Source of the DNA: Candidatus Peregrinibacteria bacterium CG11_big_fil_rev_8_21_14_0_20_49_14
Lineage (GTDB): Bacteria > Patescibacteriota > Gracilibacteria > Peribacterales > Peribacteraceae
Assembly: GCA_002787035.1 (NCBI GenBank)
Contig: PCVP01000014.1
Location: forward strand, 1-64,000
Length of the DNA: 64,000 nt
Direction of reading: 5' to 3'
Translations under genes and position numbers: made by a program
Shown: in pieces, positions 1-9,904 of the stretch
Layout: every line of letters begins with the position of its first letter
How positions within the stretch are numbered: position 1 is the first letter of the stretch
Notes under the pieces: generated by a model
Told to the model about the DNA's origin: nothing
Seen by the model: the letters and a program-made list of their open reading frames with translations, nothing else
Databases searched by the model: none

Positions 1-45
1 CTTTGCGCCGAGGCTGTTTCTTACGATTTCACAAAAAGTGAAAAT

Positions 46-135
46 TGGCGGAGAGGGAGGGATTCGAACCCTCGGACCGGTAAACCGGTCAACACATTAG
101 CAGTGTGTCCCATTCGACCACTCTGGCACCTCTCC
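46..135 (-). tRNA. tRNA-Ser(GCT), CCA encoded
   Basis: Reverse complement GGAGAGGTGCCAGAGTGGTCGAATGGGACACACTGCTAATGTGTTGACC...GGTTCGAATCCCTCCCTCTCCGCCA; class II tRNA with long variable arm, loop CTGCTAA. Confidence 0.95.
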
Positions 136-172
136 GCGTAGGCGTAGTGTAGGAGAGAATGCGGTATTTGTG

Positions 173-745
173 CTAGTAGGTTTTCTCCTCTTTTTCCAAG
201 ATGCTCAGAGCAAAATTATCGGGAATTCCGTATTGGGTTATGACAGAAAGATTTCCGCTGCTCATTTCAAATGTTTGCTCTATGACATTCAGTATGTCTT
301 CCGAGACAATAATACAGCCCATACTTCTGTATCTGTCTTCTTCTTTCAGCATTTGCTCGGCATCTCTGTGGCCATGTATGCCGTATGCCGTTCTTTCGTC
401 TCCGTTTTTATAGAGTCGCAAAAATCTCCCGGTGGGCCCGAATGTCACTCTGTCTCCTTTAATGTGACGAGAGGCTGCAGACCACTCCCAAGTTGGAGTT
501 GTCGCATCGTAGTAGCGTCCTATGTAGTAGACATTTCTTCTCTGCCCCGTTACGACAGGAAACGATGTGTACTCACCGTTGCTGTGAATGAGATACCCCA
601 GATTCTCTTTGGTATCCACAAAAAACGTATCACCGACGTGCGGCCTCCAGTTTTCCTGGGGGATAGCAGTGAGAAGGGGAGTTCCGGACCCGTATGCCGA
701 GGCAGCAAGCAAGAAACTTGCAATGGTGGAAAGTACACCGGACAA
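173..745 (-). CDS. L,D-transpeptidase (YkuD-like) family protein, secreted
   Basis: 190 aa ORF with signal-like N-terminus and HGHRD...RSMGCIIV catalytic-type motif. Confidence 0.7.
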   Translation of the reverse strand: MSGVLSTIASFLLAASAYGSGTPLLTAIPQENWRPHVGDTFFVDTKENLGYLIHSNGEYTSFPVVTGQRRNVYYIGRYYDATTPTWEWSAASRHIKGDRVTFGPTGRFLRLYKNGDERTAYGIHGHRDAEQMLKEEDRYRSMGCIIVSEDILNVIEQTFEMSSGNLSVITQYGIPDNFALSILEKEEKTY

Positions 746-897
746 GTGAAATACTTTGACAGAGAAGCCGATTTAGTCAACATTTCGCATAGAAAAAACT
801 GGAGTATTAGCTTGTACAAAAAATGTATACAAAATACCAATAATCAGCTATAAATAGAGCTATTTGCCCACGCAAATATGACGGCTACACTGTGAGC

Positions 898-1794
898 ATG
901 ACACAGTTGCAACACACGCCTGTTCTTCTCTCAGAAACGACAGATCTCCTTCAGCTGGAACAGGGCCAAACAGTGCTGGATGTCACACTGGGACTTGGAG
1001 GCCATGCGCAAAAATTTGCCGAAATCATCGGTCCCACAGGGCTTCTCATTGGCATAGATGCTGATGCGGAGAATCTTCGTTTGGCGGAAAATCGACTCGA
1101 GAAAACCGGCCCTTCCAAACAATACTACCATGCAAACTTTGCAAATCTCTCTGCGCTGGATCTTCCGTTGTGTGACAGGATCTTCGCTGACCTCGGTGTC
1201 AGTTCTCCTCACTTCGATGACCCGGAAAGAGGATTTTCTTTTCGTACCGACGCACCGTTGGACCTTCGCTACGACAGATCTCAGGGGAGGAGCGCTGCAC
1301 AGTGGATTCGCAGTTCATCTCCCGAAGAGATAGTGAAAGCGTTGCGATTCTATGGAGAATTGCAGCAGGCGAGGAGAATAGGTGAAGCTGTCTCTGTTGC
1401 AGTTCCCGAAACGACATTCGCACTTCGTGACGTGGTTGAAAGTGTCGTGGGGTATCGCGTTAAGCAGGTATTACCTCAGGTATTTCAAGCATTTCGCATT
1501 ACAGTGAACGATGAATTGCATGCGCTTGAGTCGTTTTTGGATTTCAGTATCAATCATCTGTCTTCCGAGGGAATACTTGCTGTTATGAGTTACCATTCGT
1601 TGGAAGATAGAATGGTGAAGCGAAAATTTAAAGAGATAAGCACGCCGGAAATAGATTCTTATACGGGAGGAATTTCCAAAGAAGCTCCTTTTGAATTACT
1701 CACTAAAAAGCCGATTCGCCCCGGGGAAAAGGAGCAAGTTCAAAACCCTCGTTCGCGTAGCGCACTACTTCGTGCTGTGCGGAAAGCGCAGTAG
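898..1794 (+). CDS. rsmH: 16S rRNA (cytosine(1402)-N(4))-methyltransferase RsmH (MraW)
   Basis: HTPVLLSET, DVTLGLGGHA, DLGVSSPHFD, SYHSLEDRMVKRKF motifs; upstream in-frame GTG at 892 possible. Confidence 0.95.
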   Translation: MTQLQHTPVLLSETTDLLQLEQGQTVLDVTLGLGGHAQKFAEIIGPTGLLIGIDADAENLRLAENRLEKTGPSKQYYHANFANLSALDLPLCDRIFADLGVSSPHFDDPERGFSFRTDAPLDLRYDRSQGRSAAQWIRSSSPEEIVKALRFYGELQQARRIGEAVSVAVPETTFALRDVVESVVGYRVKQVLPQVFQAFRITVNDELHALESFLDFSINHLSSEGILAVMSYHSLEDRMVKRKFKEISTPEIDSYTGGISKEAPFELLTKKPIRPGEKEQVQNPRSRSALLRAVRKAQ

Positions 1795-1832
1795 TAAGCC
1801 TTGCTTGCGTTGTATGTTACACTATAGAAAGC

Positions 1833-2186
1833 GTGTTTAATCCCTTTACTCCTTCATCAGCGGTCCCTCACAGACTTTCTCTCGGAAGGTTGGTGAATCA
1901 GAGTACTATGTTGCTTATGGTATCCATAGGCTCTCTCATATTGCTCTTGGCACTTCTGATTTTATTTCATCAGAATGCAAATGCCACAAAGGGCTATCAG
2001 TTGCGCACTTTGGAACGAGAGAGATCCCGACTTCTCTTGGATGAGGAAGTCTTGAAAATGCAAATTGCGGAAGCACAAGCGTTGGAGCATTTGGAAAATG
2101 ACAACATTATTCAGTCCATGATTCCGAATAAGAAGACTCAATACACCCGTGATGACTCCACGGTGGCAACGATTGGTTGGGAATAG
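1833..2186 (+). CDS. FtsL-like cell-division/septum protein (one TM plus coiled coil)
   Basis: Small single-TM protein with coiled coil directly after rsmH, the usual ftsL position. Confidence 0.5.
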   Translation: MFNPFTPSSAVPHRLSLGRLVNQSTMLLMVSIGSLILLLALLILFHQNANATKGYQLRTLERERSRLLLDEEVLKMQIAEAQALEHLENDNIIQSMIPNKKTQYTRDDSTVATIGWE

Positions 2187-2264
2187 TTCGCATCATAAAA
2201 TACAGATATGGCAAGTCCTTCCGACATTACAGCGAATTGAAAAAATGATATAATAACAGGATTT

Positions 2265-4556
2265 ATGAATACAAAAACACATCGCCGAAGAGGCATCAGT
2301 GCCGCATTTCTGGCATTCGGTGCGGGGCTTATTACATGGCAAATGCAGACTCAGTCGACGCAGTTTGCTGCACAGGCGGTAACGTTGGAGGATTGTATCG
2401 GTCAGCCTTACGGGTATCCCGGCTGTCCTGTAAAGCCACAGTCGGCAGAAGAAGAATTGACGGTAGCCCCTCCCAACTGCGGAGACGGACGTATAGATGA
2501 AGATGATCCCGATACTCCTGTAAATGAAGGTGAAGAGTGCGATGAAGGTCGTTTTAACGGTCTGAGTGAGTGTACGAACATGTGTACGATTCTGTTTTGC
2601 GGAGACGGAGTATTGAGTACGTTTTTAAATGAAGAGTGTGAACCGGAGGTGGAAGAAATTTATGCCATAGATCCCAGTACGGGAAGACTGACGACAGAAA
2701 TCCGTTTTATTTCCGCACAGTGCGGTAAATTCTGTGAGCCACCTGTGTGTACGAAGACAGGAGAATGTACAGGCGGTTGTAAAGTGAAATTCTTACAAGA
2801 GTGCCAAGCGCCTGTACCTGTAACGCAGCAGACTACCCAGCCGGTACTCAATCCCATTCAAACGACAACTCAACAGACACAGTACCCACAGCAGTACCCA
2901 CAGCAGCAACAAACTGTGCCTCAGCAAAACACTGTGTATACACAGCAACCCGTACAACAGACAGTGCCTGTGTATATCAATCAACAAGGACAACCGGTGT
3001 ATGCGCCTACGTACGGTGCAGCCCCGACTACTACGCCAGTTACGGCACGTCCTGTCTGTGGTAACGGAGTATTGGAAGAAGGCGAAGCCTGTGATGATGG
3101 AAACAGGTATAATTTTGATGATTGTACAAATGCATGCACACAGCCGGAGTGTGGAGACGGCATTCGGGAAGGTGCGGAGGAATGTGATGATGGAAACAAG
3201 AATGACTTCGATGACTGTCCTAACGACTGTCGTGTGGCAGTCTGCGGAGACGGACTTCGTGAAGGGCGAGAAGAATGCGACGACGGAAATCAGAACAATT
3301 TCGACGAATGCCCTAGCGACTGCAGACTTGCCGTTTGTGGCGATGGTATCCGCGAAGGTCAGGAACAGTGTGATGACGGTAATTTCATCAGCAATGACAG
3401 CTGCCCCAATTCTTGTAAGCTCCCAGATTGCGGCAACGGAATTCGTGAAGGAAAAGAAGAATGCGATGACGGGAACCAGAATGATTTTGATGATTGCCCG
3501 AGTGACTGTCGTGTTGCGGTATGCGGAGACGGCATAAGAGAAAGTAAGGAAGAATGTGACGATGGAAACCGCATAGATTCGGACGGATGCGGGAACTACT
3601 GCAAGCTTGCACGTTGCGGAGACGGATTCATGCAATCGGGTGAGGAGTGCGATGATGGCAATCAAATCAATAATGATGCTTGTACAAATATCTGCAGACA
3701 CGCCGAATGCGGTGACGGAATCCTTCAGATGGGAGAATCTTGCGACGACGGAAATTTAGTGAATACGGACTCATGCACAAATTCATGTACCAGAGCAATT
3801 TGCGGAGACGGATTGGTTCAATCCGGAGAGGAGTGCGATGACGGCAACCGTGTGAACAGAGACAGATGTCCGAACGATTGTCTTCTTCCCGTATGCGGAG
3901 ATGGTCAGCTAGAAGGTACTGAACAGTGCGATGACGGAAATCGAAACAACAATGATAAATGTCCGAGTGACTGTATGCTCGAGGTTTGTGGAGATGGTGT
4001 TATGGAAGGAAAAGAAGAATGCGACGACGGAAATCAAGATGACAGTGACTCATGTCCGAACTATTGCAGACTCCCCGTGTGTGGTAACGGGGCAAAAGAA
4101 GGAAACGAGGCTTGCGATGACGGAAATCTTCTTCGAGGAGACGGATGCAGCGATTCCTGTACAAAGGAATCTGTCTGTGGAGATGGTAAGCAAGAAATGG
4201 ACGAAGAGTGTGATGCCGGTATCGCAAATTCCGACTCCGCACCGGACTCTTGCCGCCCAGACTGTAGAAATGCGTATTGTGGAGACGGTGTGAAAGATTC
4301 TACGGAAGAGTGTGACGGCGGAAAGAACTGTACTGCTTCCTGCATGAATGTTGCTCTTATGAGCAGATCCGAAACGCCACTGGTACTTGCGCTTCTTGCG
4401 ATAATTGCAGGAGGCGGAGGTTTGTTTTACTCCATTCGCAGAAGAGGCGGAGGAGAAGGTGGCAGTTCTTCTGCAGGTGAACCTGCATCCATAGACGATA
4501 TTCCTCTCGATGAATTGGAAATGCCATGGCACAAGTGGACCGGCGATAACCACTGA
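2265..4556 (+). CDS. Giant Cys-rich surface protein with about 16 DUF4215-type repeats, Q/P-rich linker, C-terminal TM
   Basis: Repeated CGDGxxEGxEECDDGNxxxxDxCPxxCxxxx (31 aa period); N-terminal signal; C-terminal TPLVLALLAIIAGGGGLFYSIRRR. Confidence 0.9.
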   Translation: MNTKTHRRRGISAAFLAFGAGLITWQMQTQSTQFAAQAVTLEDCIGQPYGYPGCPVKPQSAEEELTVAPPNCGDGRIDEDDPDTPVNEGEECDEGRFNGLSECTNMCTILFCGDGVLSTFLNEECEPEVEEIYAIDPSTGRLTTEIRFISAQCGKFCEPPVCTKTGECTGGCKVKFLQECQAPVPVTQQTTQPVLNPIQTTTQQTQYPQQYPQQQQTVPQQNTVYTQQPVQQTVPVYINQQGQPVYAPTYGAAPTTTPVTARPVCGNGVLEEGEACDDGNRYNFDDCTNACTQPECGDGIREGAEECDDGNKNDFDDCPNDCRVAVCGDGLREGREECDDGNQNNFDECPSDCRLAVCGDGIREGQEQCDDGNFISNDSCPNSCKLPDCGNGIREGKEECDDGNQNDFDDCPSDCRVAVCGDGIRESKEECDDGNRIDSDGCGNYCKLARCGDGFMQSGEECDDGNQINNDACTNICRHAECGDGILQMGESCDDGNLVNTDSCTNSCTRAICGDGLVQSGEECDDGNRVNRDRCPNDCLLPVCGDGQLEGTEQCDDGNRNNNDKCPSDCMLEVCGDGVMEGKEECDDGNQDDSDSCPNYCRLPVCGNGAKEGNEACDDGNLLRGDGCSDSCTKESVCGDGKQEMDEECDAGIANSDSAPDSCRPDCRNAYCGDGVKDSTEECDGGKNCTASCMNVALMSRSETPLVLALLAIIAGGGGLFYSIRRRGGGEGGSSSAGEPASIDDIPLDELEMPWHKWTGDNH

Positions 4557-4564
4557 TACCTTGC

Positions 4565-5998
4565 TTACTGAACGGTTCGCATTTGAATGCTTGTGACCGG
4601 TTTGTTTTGTGTTTGAATATCGGAAATAACAACAACTTGGTCTCCGCTATTAAGTAGCCCGGATTTTATTGCGGCCTCGAATCCTCGTACTACCGTTTCT
4701 TCTTCCTGAGAAAATTCGATACAGAGCGGATAAACGCCGTAGAGTAGCTGGATTTTTCTCTGTACTCCGTGTGAGTTTGTCAGGCTTATTATGGGTACTG
4801 CTGGTCGGAATTTGCTGACTCTTCTGGCTGTTTGACCGGAGTTAGTAATGACTACTATGGCTGCCGCATTCGAGGATTTTGCCAATGAGACCGCAGATTG
4901 TGCACGAGCATCTCCGTCTCCCTGAATTGCAATATTCTGATCTGCGGGAAATTTGGAAAGATGAGTCTCCGTTGCCCTGAGAATTTTATCCATCGCTCCG
5001 AGAGCCACGGGAGGATGTTTGCCACTTGCAGTCTCACCCGAAAGCATGGTCGCATCGGTATATTCCGTGGCCGCATGTGCAACGTCTGTTACCTCAGCAC
5101 GTGTGGGAATGGGGTGTTCTGTCATGCTTTCAAGCATGTGTGTTGCCACTATGACGGGTTTTCCCGCATCTCTGCATCGGTAAACGATATCGTCCTGAAT
5201 GACAGGCAAATGCTCATACGGAACTTCTGCGCCCAAATCTCCACGGGCAACCATGACGCCGTCGGACGCCTCTATGATTTCTGAAAGATTCTTTACTGCC
5301 TTCTGCGTTTCCACTTTGGTGATTATTTGCATACTGCTTTTCTTTTTATTCAGCAGTGCACGCACTTCTTCCACTTCACTTGCATTTCGAATAAATGAAA
5401 GAGCTACAAAATCCACATCATTTTCGGCTGCAAAGGCTATGTCGTCCCAGTCTTTATCTGTTATCGATGGCAAATCTATATCTGCACCCGGAAGATTAAT
5501 GTGCCTTCTGCTCCCTATGGAGCCGTCCTGAAGCGCTTGTCCCACCACACTTCCATTCTCTTCTATTCGCACGATATCAAATGACATTTCTCCGTTATCG
5601 ATAAGAATTTGATTCGTCTCACGAACATCGGAACTGAATCCGTCGTATCCCACATAAATAATCTGCCTGTCTGTCGGTAAATTCTTCAGTGTTGTCGGCG
5701 CAAATAGTACTTCCTCACCCTTTGTTACTTCGAGAGGATCCTGAACGTCCCCTGTGCGTATTTCTGCTCCTCGAGTGTCTATAAGGCTTGCAATGCAAAA
5801 TCCATGCTTCACATTGAGCTCTGTTATGGCGGCAAGAGTGCGAACATGGTCTTCTCTTGAGCCATGAGAAACGTTAATTCTGGCAACATTCATGCCCTTC
5901 TGAGCTAATTCAAGCATTTGCTCTTTGGAAGAGCACGAAGGTCCCAACGTACATACTATCTTCGTGAGTCTTCTCTGGTGTGATTCCATTAAGTTCAT
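4565..5998 (-). CDS. pyk: Pyruvate kinase
   Basis: RRLTKIVCTLGPSCSS, NVARINVSHGS, GVMVARGDLGAEVP, VIVATHMLESM motifs. Confidence 0.96.
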   Translation of the reverse strand: MNLMESHQRRLTKIVCTLGPSCSSKEQMLELAQKGMNVARINVSHGSREDHVRTLAAITELNVKHGFCIASLIDTRGAEIRTGDVQDPLEVTKGEEVLFAPTTLKNLPTDRQIIYVGYDGFSSDVRETNQILIDNGEMSFDIVRIEENGSVVGQALQDGSIGSRRHINLPGADIDLPSITDKDWDDIAFAAENDVDFVALSFIRNASEVEEVRALLNKKKSSMQIITKVETQKAVKNLSEIIEASDGVMVARGDLGAEVPYEHLPVIQDDIVYRCRDAGKPVIVATHMLESMTEHPIPTRAEVTDVAHAATEYTDATMLSGETASGKHPPVALGAMDKILRATETHLSKFPADQNIAIQGDGDARAQSAVSLAKSSNAAAIVVITNSGQTARRVSKFRPAVPIISLTNSHGVQRKIQLLYGVYPLCIEFSQEEETVVRGFEAAIKSGLLNSGDQVVVISDIQTQNKPVTSIQMRTVQ

Positions 5999-6109
5999 CC
6001 AAGCAAGTGTGCCATAAAGCTAATACTAAATTATAACATTTTTTAAATATTACATCAATTAGTCTATTCGCCATAGAAAGCCAAAAAGTGGTATAATGGT
6101 CTGATACCA

Positions 6110-9100
6110 ATGAACAAACACACATATCTTCGTGGAGCCGTAACAGCCGCACTCTGTGCGAGTCTTACATTTCTTGTTGTCGTACAGGCAAGAGTAGGTT
6201 TGCATCCGCTTTCATTGCGCATTTCCGCACCACGGTTAGCGCACGGATACTCCTCGTCTCTTACTGCCATTTGTTCGGATCTTGAAGCGTATTGGAAATT
6301 TGATGATCCCACTACGGGTGTTACAGCTTCGGATACTTCGGAAAACAGTCACGCCGGTACGCTGCAAAATAAAAGCGCTTCAAGTTGGAGTACCAGTGTG
6401 TCCAGTGCGCTTGGCTTCGCAAATACGAGATCATTGTCTTTGGACGGAAGCACTCAGTATGTTTCAGTACCTGCCAGTACTGCGCTCCGCATAACCGGGG
6501 ATATGACAATTTCACTGTGGGCAAACTACGATATGCTGTCATCCTCTGCGTCCGGAAACGTTCTTGTTTCTCATGGTGCTACGGGAGAAGACTCTGCTTC
6601 GAATATTCTGTATCAATTGAGTCTGAAAAGTACGAAGAAGTTACGCATGCAATGGGAAAACGGAGAAGGAGACGATGTCGCAATCGACTCATCCACAGCG
6701 GCGACAATGGCCGGATCGTCATGGAAGCATATTGCGGTTACCAGAAGTTCAACGGACGGTGAAGTGAAGTTTTATGTCAGTGGAGCTCTTTTGGGAGTGG
6801 CACAAACGTTCTTGTCGGATCCTTCCGGTGGTACGGATGGTTCGCTCTTCATCGGAAGAAGTGCGGATGCGACAAACTACTTTGATGGAAAAATCGACGA
6901 TGTTCGCATGTACACTGCGGTACTTACAGGAGGCCAAATTATGGCGTTGGCGGGAGGATCCGATGCCTTTGCAGGATGCAGTTGCGGGAACGAAGTCATT
7001 GAATCTCCGGAAACTTGCGACGATGGAGGAAGCAACTCAGATGCCACGGCAGATGCCTGCAGATCGACTTGTCGTGCTGCCAGTTGCGGAGACGGTGCGG
7101 TGGATTCCGGCGAAGAGTGTGATGACGGAGCATCCAATTCCGACTCTGACGCAGACGCGTGCAGAAGTAACTGTGTAAGCCCTGTGTGCGGAGACGGCAT
7201 TGTTGATACCGGGGAAACATGTGATGACGGAAACAACGTGAATTCGGACGCTTGTACGAATGCCTGCACGGAGTCTTCTTGCGGAGATGAAGTGATTCAG
7301 GACGGTGAAGAATGCGACGACGGAGATGCGAATTCGGATACTGTTTCCAACGCGTGCAGGTCTTCCTGCGCACTTCCCGCATGCGGAGATTCGGTCGTGG
7401 ACTTGGGTGAAGATTGCGATTCGGGGTCTGCCACTGCCACATGTGATGCCGACTGTACGGAGACTGTGTGCGGAGACGGTATTGCCAATACTGCGGCAGG
7501 AGAAGAATGTGATGACGGTGACTCCAACTCAGATTCGGAAACAGACGCTTGCAGAACAGATTGCAAATCCGCTTATTGCGGAGATGCCATAACGGACACA
7601 GGAGAAGATTGTGACGACGGTAATTCGGTCAATACGGATTCTTGTACCAATACATGCAAATCTCCTTCTTGCGGAGACGGATTCATTCAAGAGAGTAACA
7701 ACGAAACATGCGAACCTCCCAATACCGGAACATGCGCCTCTAACTGTACGGGAGTTACCGGCGGCGGAGGTTCCAGTAAGAGCAGATCCAGGCAACGTAC
7801 CACGACCGGCATCGTAGATTCACAGAAAAGCGATTCACTTCTTTCCGACGAGAAGGTGGAGAAGAAAGCACCTCCTCCGGAAGGGTGTGGCAACCGTATT
7901 TACGAGCCTGCAAAAGGAGAAGAATGTGACGAAGGGACGAAAAACGGCAGCAGCCCCTGTTCGTACGACTGCAAGCAACTCTACTGCGGAGACGGCGTAA
8001 CATCCCCGGAAATTCTGGAAGAATGCGAACCGGTGCCTGTTTCCATAAAAGACGGCATTCCGTTTTTTGATACGCCCATCTGCGGTTTGAATTCTTGTTC
8101 CATTCCCGTGATAGATGCTTCGAGCGGACGCATAACAGGAGGATGCAAACGACTCTTTCTGCCTGCGTGTCCCGGTGAAACTGCGAAGCAGAGTGCAACG
8201 ACATCGGAATCTGCAGCGGTATGTGGTAACGGAACGAAAGAAAAAGGAGAACAGTGTGACGATAAAAATACGAAAGACGGAGACGGTTGCAGCAGTACAT
8301 GTAAAAATGAAACTTGCGGTGATGGTGTGATACAAAGCACGGAATCCTGCGATAACGGAAGTGTTTGCAGTACCGATACAACAAGGTCATGCTCCTCGGA
8401 CTTAGACTGTGGTGTGACGAAGAAGTGCGAAAAGAATGAAAAAGACAAGCTCACGTGCAACGGAACCGCAGACGGAGAATCTTGTGAAAGCGATTTTGAC
8501 TGTTCGTTCTTTGGAAAATGCCACTATGATCTTGCAAAAGACACTGCGTGTTCCAAGGAGTGTTCTGTAATCAATCGTTGTGGAAACGGCAAAAAAGATA
8601 CGGGGGAACAATGTGATGACGGAAACAGGAAAGATGACGACGGTTGCAGTAAGGATTGTGTATTGGAGGAGGGGACTGTTCTCTCCTGCGGAGATGGCAT
8701 AGCATCCGAAGCCGAAGAGTGTGATGACGGAAATAATACAGGAGGAGACGGTTGCAGTGCGTTCTGTAAAGAAGAGCGATTTTGCGGAGACGGACAAACC
8801 GGCGACGATGAGGAGTGTGACGATGGCAATACGGAAGACGGAGACGGCTGTTCCGTACTTTGCACGGTTGAGAAAGTACAAAAGAAAGCCGAGACAGAGC
8901 AAGAACTTCCGAGTTTGTTGGCTACGAAAGACAACGATAATGCGGAACCTAAAAATTCACCTCTCAGAATGGAAGACAGAGTGAAGCAGAGTTTGTGCGG
9001 AAACAGGTTGGTTGAAGAAGGAGAGCAGTGTGACAACGGACTCCAAAATTCCGATACTATGCCGAATGCTTGTCGCAGCGATTGCTTGCTTCCCGTCTGC

Positions 9101-9904
9101 GGAGACGGAATTATGGATTTTTCGGAACAGTGCGACTTCGGGACTGGAAATACGAATACTGTTCCCGACAGGTGCCGCATGGATTGCACGTTGCCACGGT
9201 GTGGAGACGGTGTGTTGGATTCCGGAGAACAGTGCGACGGAGGGACGTTCTGTACACCTTCATGTCAGTTCAAAACACAGCAGCAAGCGCAGGTGCAGTG
9301 CGGAAACGGCATATTGGAACAAGGTGAACAGTGCGATGACGGTAATGTGACAGGCGGAGACGGATGTGGTCCTCGTTGCTTCAAAGAGCCTCAAATCAAA
9401 GGTCTTGCCATTTGTGGAAACGGAAACAGGGAGTGGGGAGAAGTGTGCGATGATGGTAACTTGATAAACGGAGACGGGTGCAGCTCGGTGTGTTCACGAG
9501 AGGCTGCCAAATCTGTCACGCAGTATCCGACACAGGTTGCGGGAGAGACTGCCGTGGTAACGCCACAGCCTGTCGTCGCTTTGCAGCAAACTCAAACGCC
9601 CCAGGTGCAGGCACAACGTATTGTGTTCGAGCAGCAGCAAAAGCCTGCCGCACCGGTGCAAGTAGCTCCTCAGCAACCACAGCAACCTCAGTGGCAGCAG
9701 CAGGCTCAGCAGAACCAGGTTCCGTATAATTACGGACAAGTTCCGGCAATGCCTCAACAGAATGTGGCATGGCCGTATGCGAGTGTCATACCAATCTCAA
9801 GTCACAGTACTCCCATTGGAGATACGGGACCTGCGGCACTCATCGTAGTCATCGCGGGAGCTGCGGGCGGACTGAGTATGAGCAAGAAGAGACGCAAGGC
9901 CTAA
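6110..9904 (+). CDS. Giant surface protein: LamG/ConA-like N-terminal domain, many DUF4215 repeats, Q/P-rich stalk, C-terminal TM with KKRRK tail
   Basis: LEAYWKFDD...HIAVTRSSTDGEVKFYVSG...IDDVRMYTAVLT LamG-like region; repeated CGDG...EECDDGN; terminal GPAALIVVIAGAAGGLSMSKKRRKA. Confidence 0.88.
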   Translation: MNKHTYLRGAVTAALCASLTFLVVVQARVGLHPLSLRISAPRLAHGYSSSLTAICSDLEAYWKFDDPTTGVTASDTSENSHAGTLQNKSASSWSTSVSSALGFANTRSLSLDGSTQYVSVPASTALRITGDMTISLWANYDMLSSSASGNVLVSHGATGEDSASNILYQLSLKSTKKLRMQWENGEGDDVAIDSSTAATMAGSSWKHIAVTRSSTDGEVKFYVSGALLGVAQTFLSDPSGGTDGSLFIGRSADATNYFDGKIDDVRMYTAVLTGGQIMALAGGSDAFAGCSCGNEVIESPETCDDGGSNSDATADACRSTCRAASCGDGAVDSGEECDDGASNSDSDADACRSNCVSPVCGDGIVDTGETCDDGNNVNSDACTNACTESSCGDEVIQDGEECDDGDANSDTVSNACRSSCALPACGDSVVDLGEDCDSGSATATCDADCTETVCGDGIANTAAGEECDDGDSNSDSETDACRTDCKSAYCGDAITDTGEDCDDGNSVNTDSCTNTCKSPSCGDGFIQESNNETCEPPNTGTCASNCTGVTGGGGSSKSRSRQRTTTGIVDSQKSDSLLSDEKVEKKAPPPEGCGNRIYEPAKGEECDEGTKNGSSPCSYDCKQLYCGDGVTSPEILEECEPVPVSIKDGIPFFDTPICGLNSCSIPVIDASSGRITGGCKRLFLPACPGETAKQSATTSESAAVCGNGTKEKGEQCDDKNTKDGDGCSSTCKNETCGDGVIQSTESCDNGSVCSTDTTRSCSSDLDCGVTKKCEKNEKDKLTCNGTADGESCESDFDCSFFGKCHYDLAKDTACSKECSVINRCGNGKKDTGEQCDDGNRKDDDGCSKDCVLEEGTVLSCGDGIASEAEECDDGNNTGGDGCSAFCKEERFCGDGQTGDDEECDDGNTEDGDGCSVLCTVEKVQKKAETEQELPSLLATKDNDNAEPKNSPLRMEDRVKQSLCGNRLVEEGEQCDNGLQNSDTMPNACRSDCLLPVCGDGIMDFSEQCDFGTGNTNTVPDRCRMDCTLPRCGDGVLDSGEQCDGGTFCTPSCQFKTQQQAQVQCGNGILEQGEQCDDGNVTGGDGCGPRCFKEPQIKGLAICGNGNREWGEVCDDGNLINGDGCSSVCSREAAKSVTQYPTQVAGETAVVTPQPVVALQQTQTPQVQAQRIVFEQQQKPAAPVQVAPQQPQQPQWQQQAQQNQVPYNYGQVPAMPQQNVAWPYASVIPISSHSTPIGDTGPAALIVVIAGAAGGLSMSKKRRKA

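Noticed and set aside
2793-3701. 302-aa minus-strand ORF opposite the DUF4215 repeats
   Set aside because: An artefact of the repeated coding sequence on the other strand; low-complexity translation, no start context or homology.
3052-4140. Regular about 93-nt periodicity resembling a CRISPR or satellite array
   Set aside because: In-frame coding repeats (31 aa) with divergent nucleotide sequence; no short identical repeats with unique spacers.
7755-9189. Long minus-strand ORFs opposite the second DUF4215 gene
   Set aside because: Shadow ORFs of a repeat-rich gene; the plus strand has clear domain motifs.
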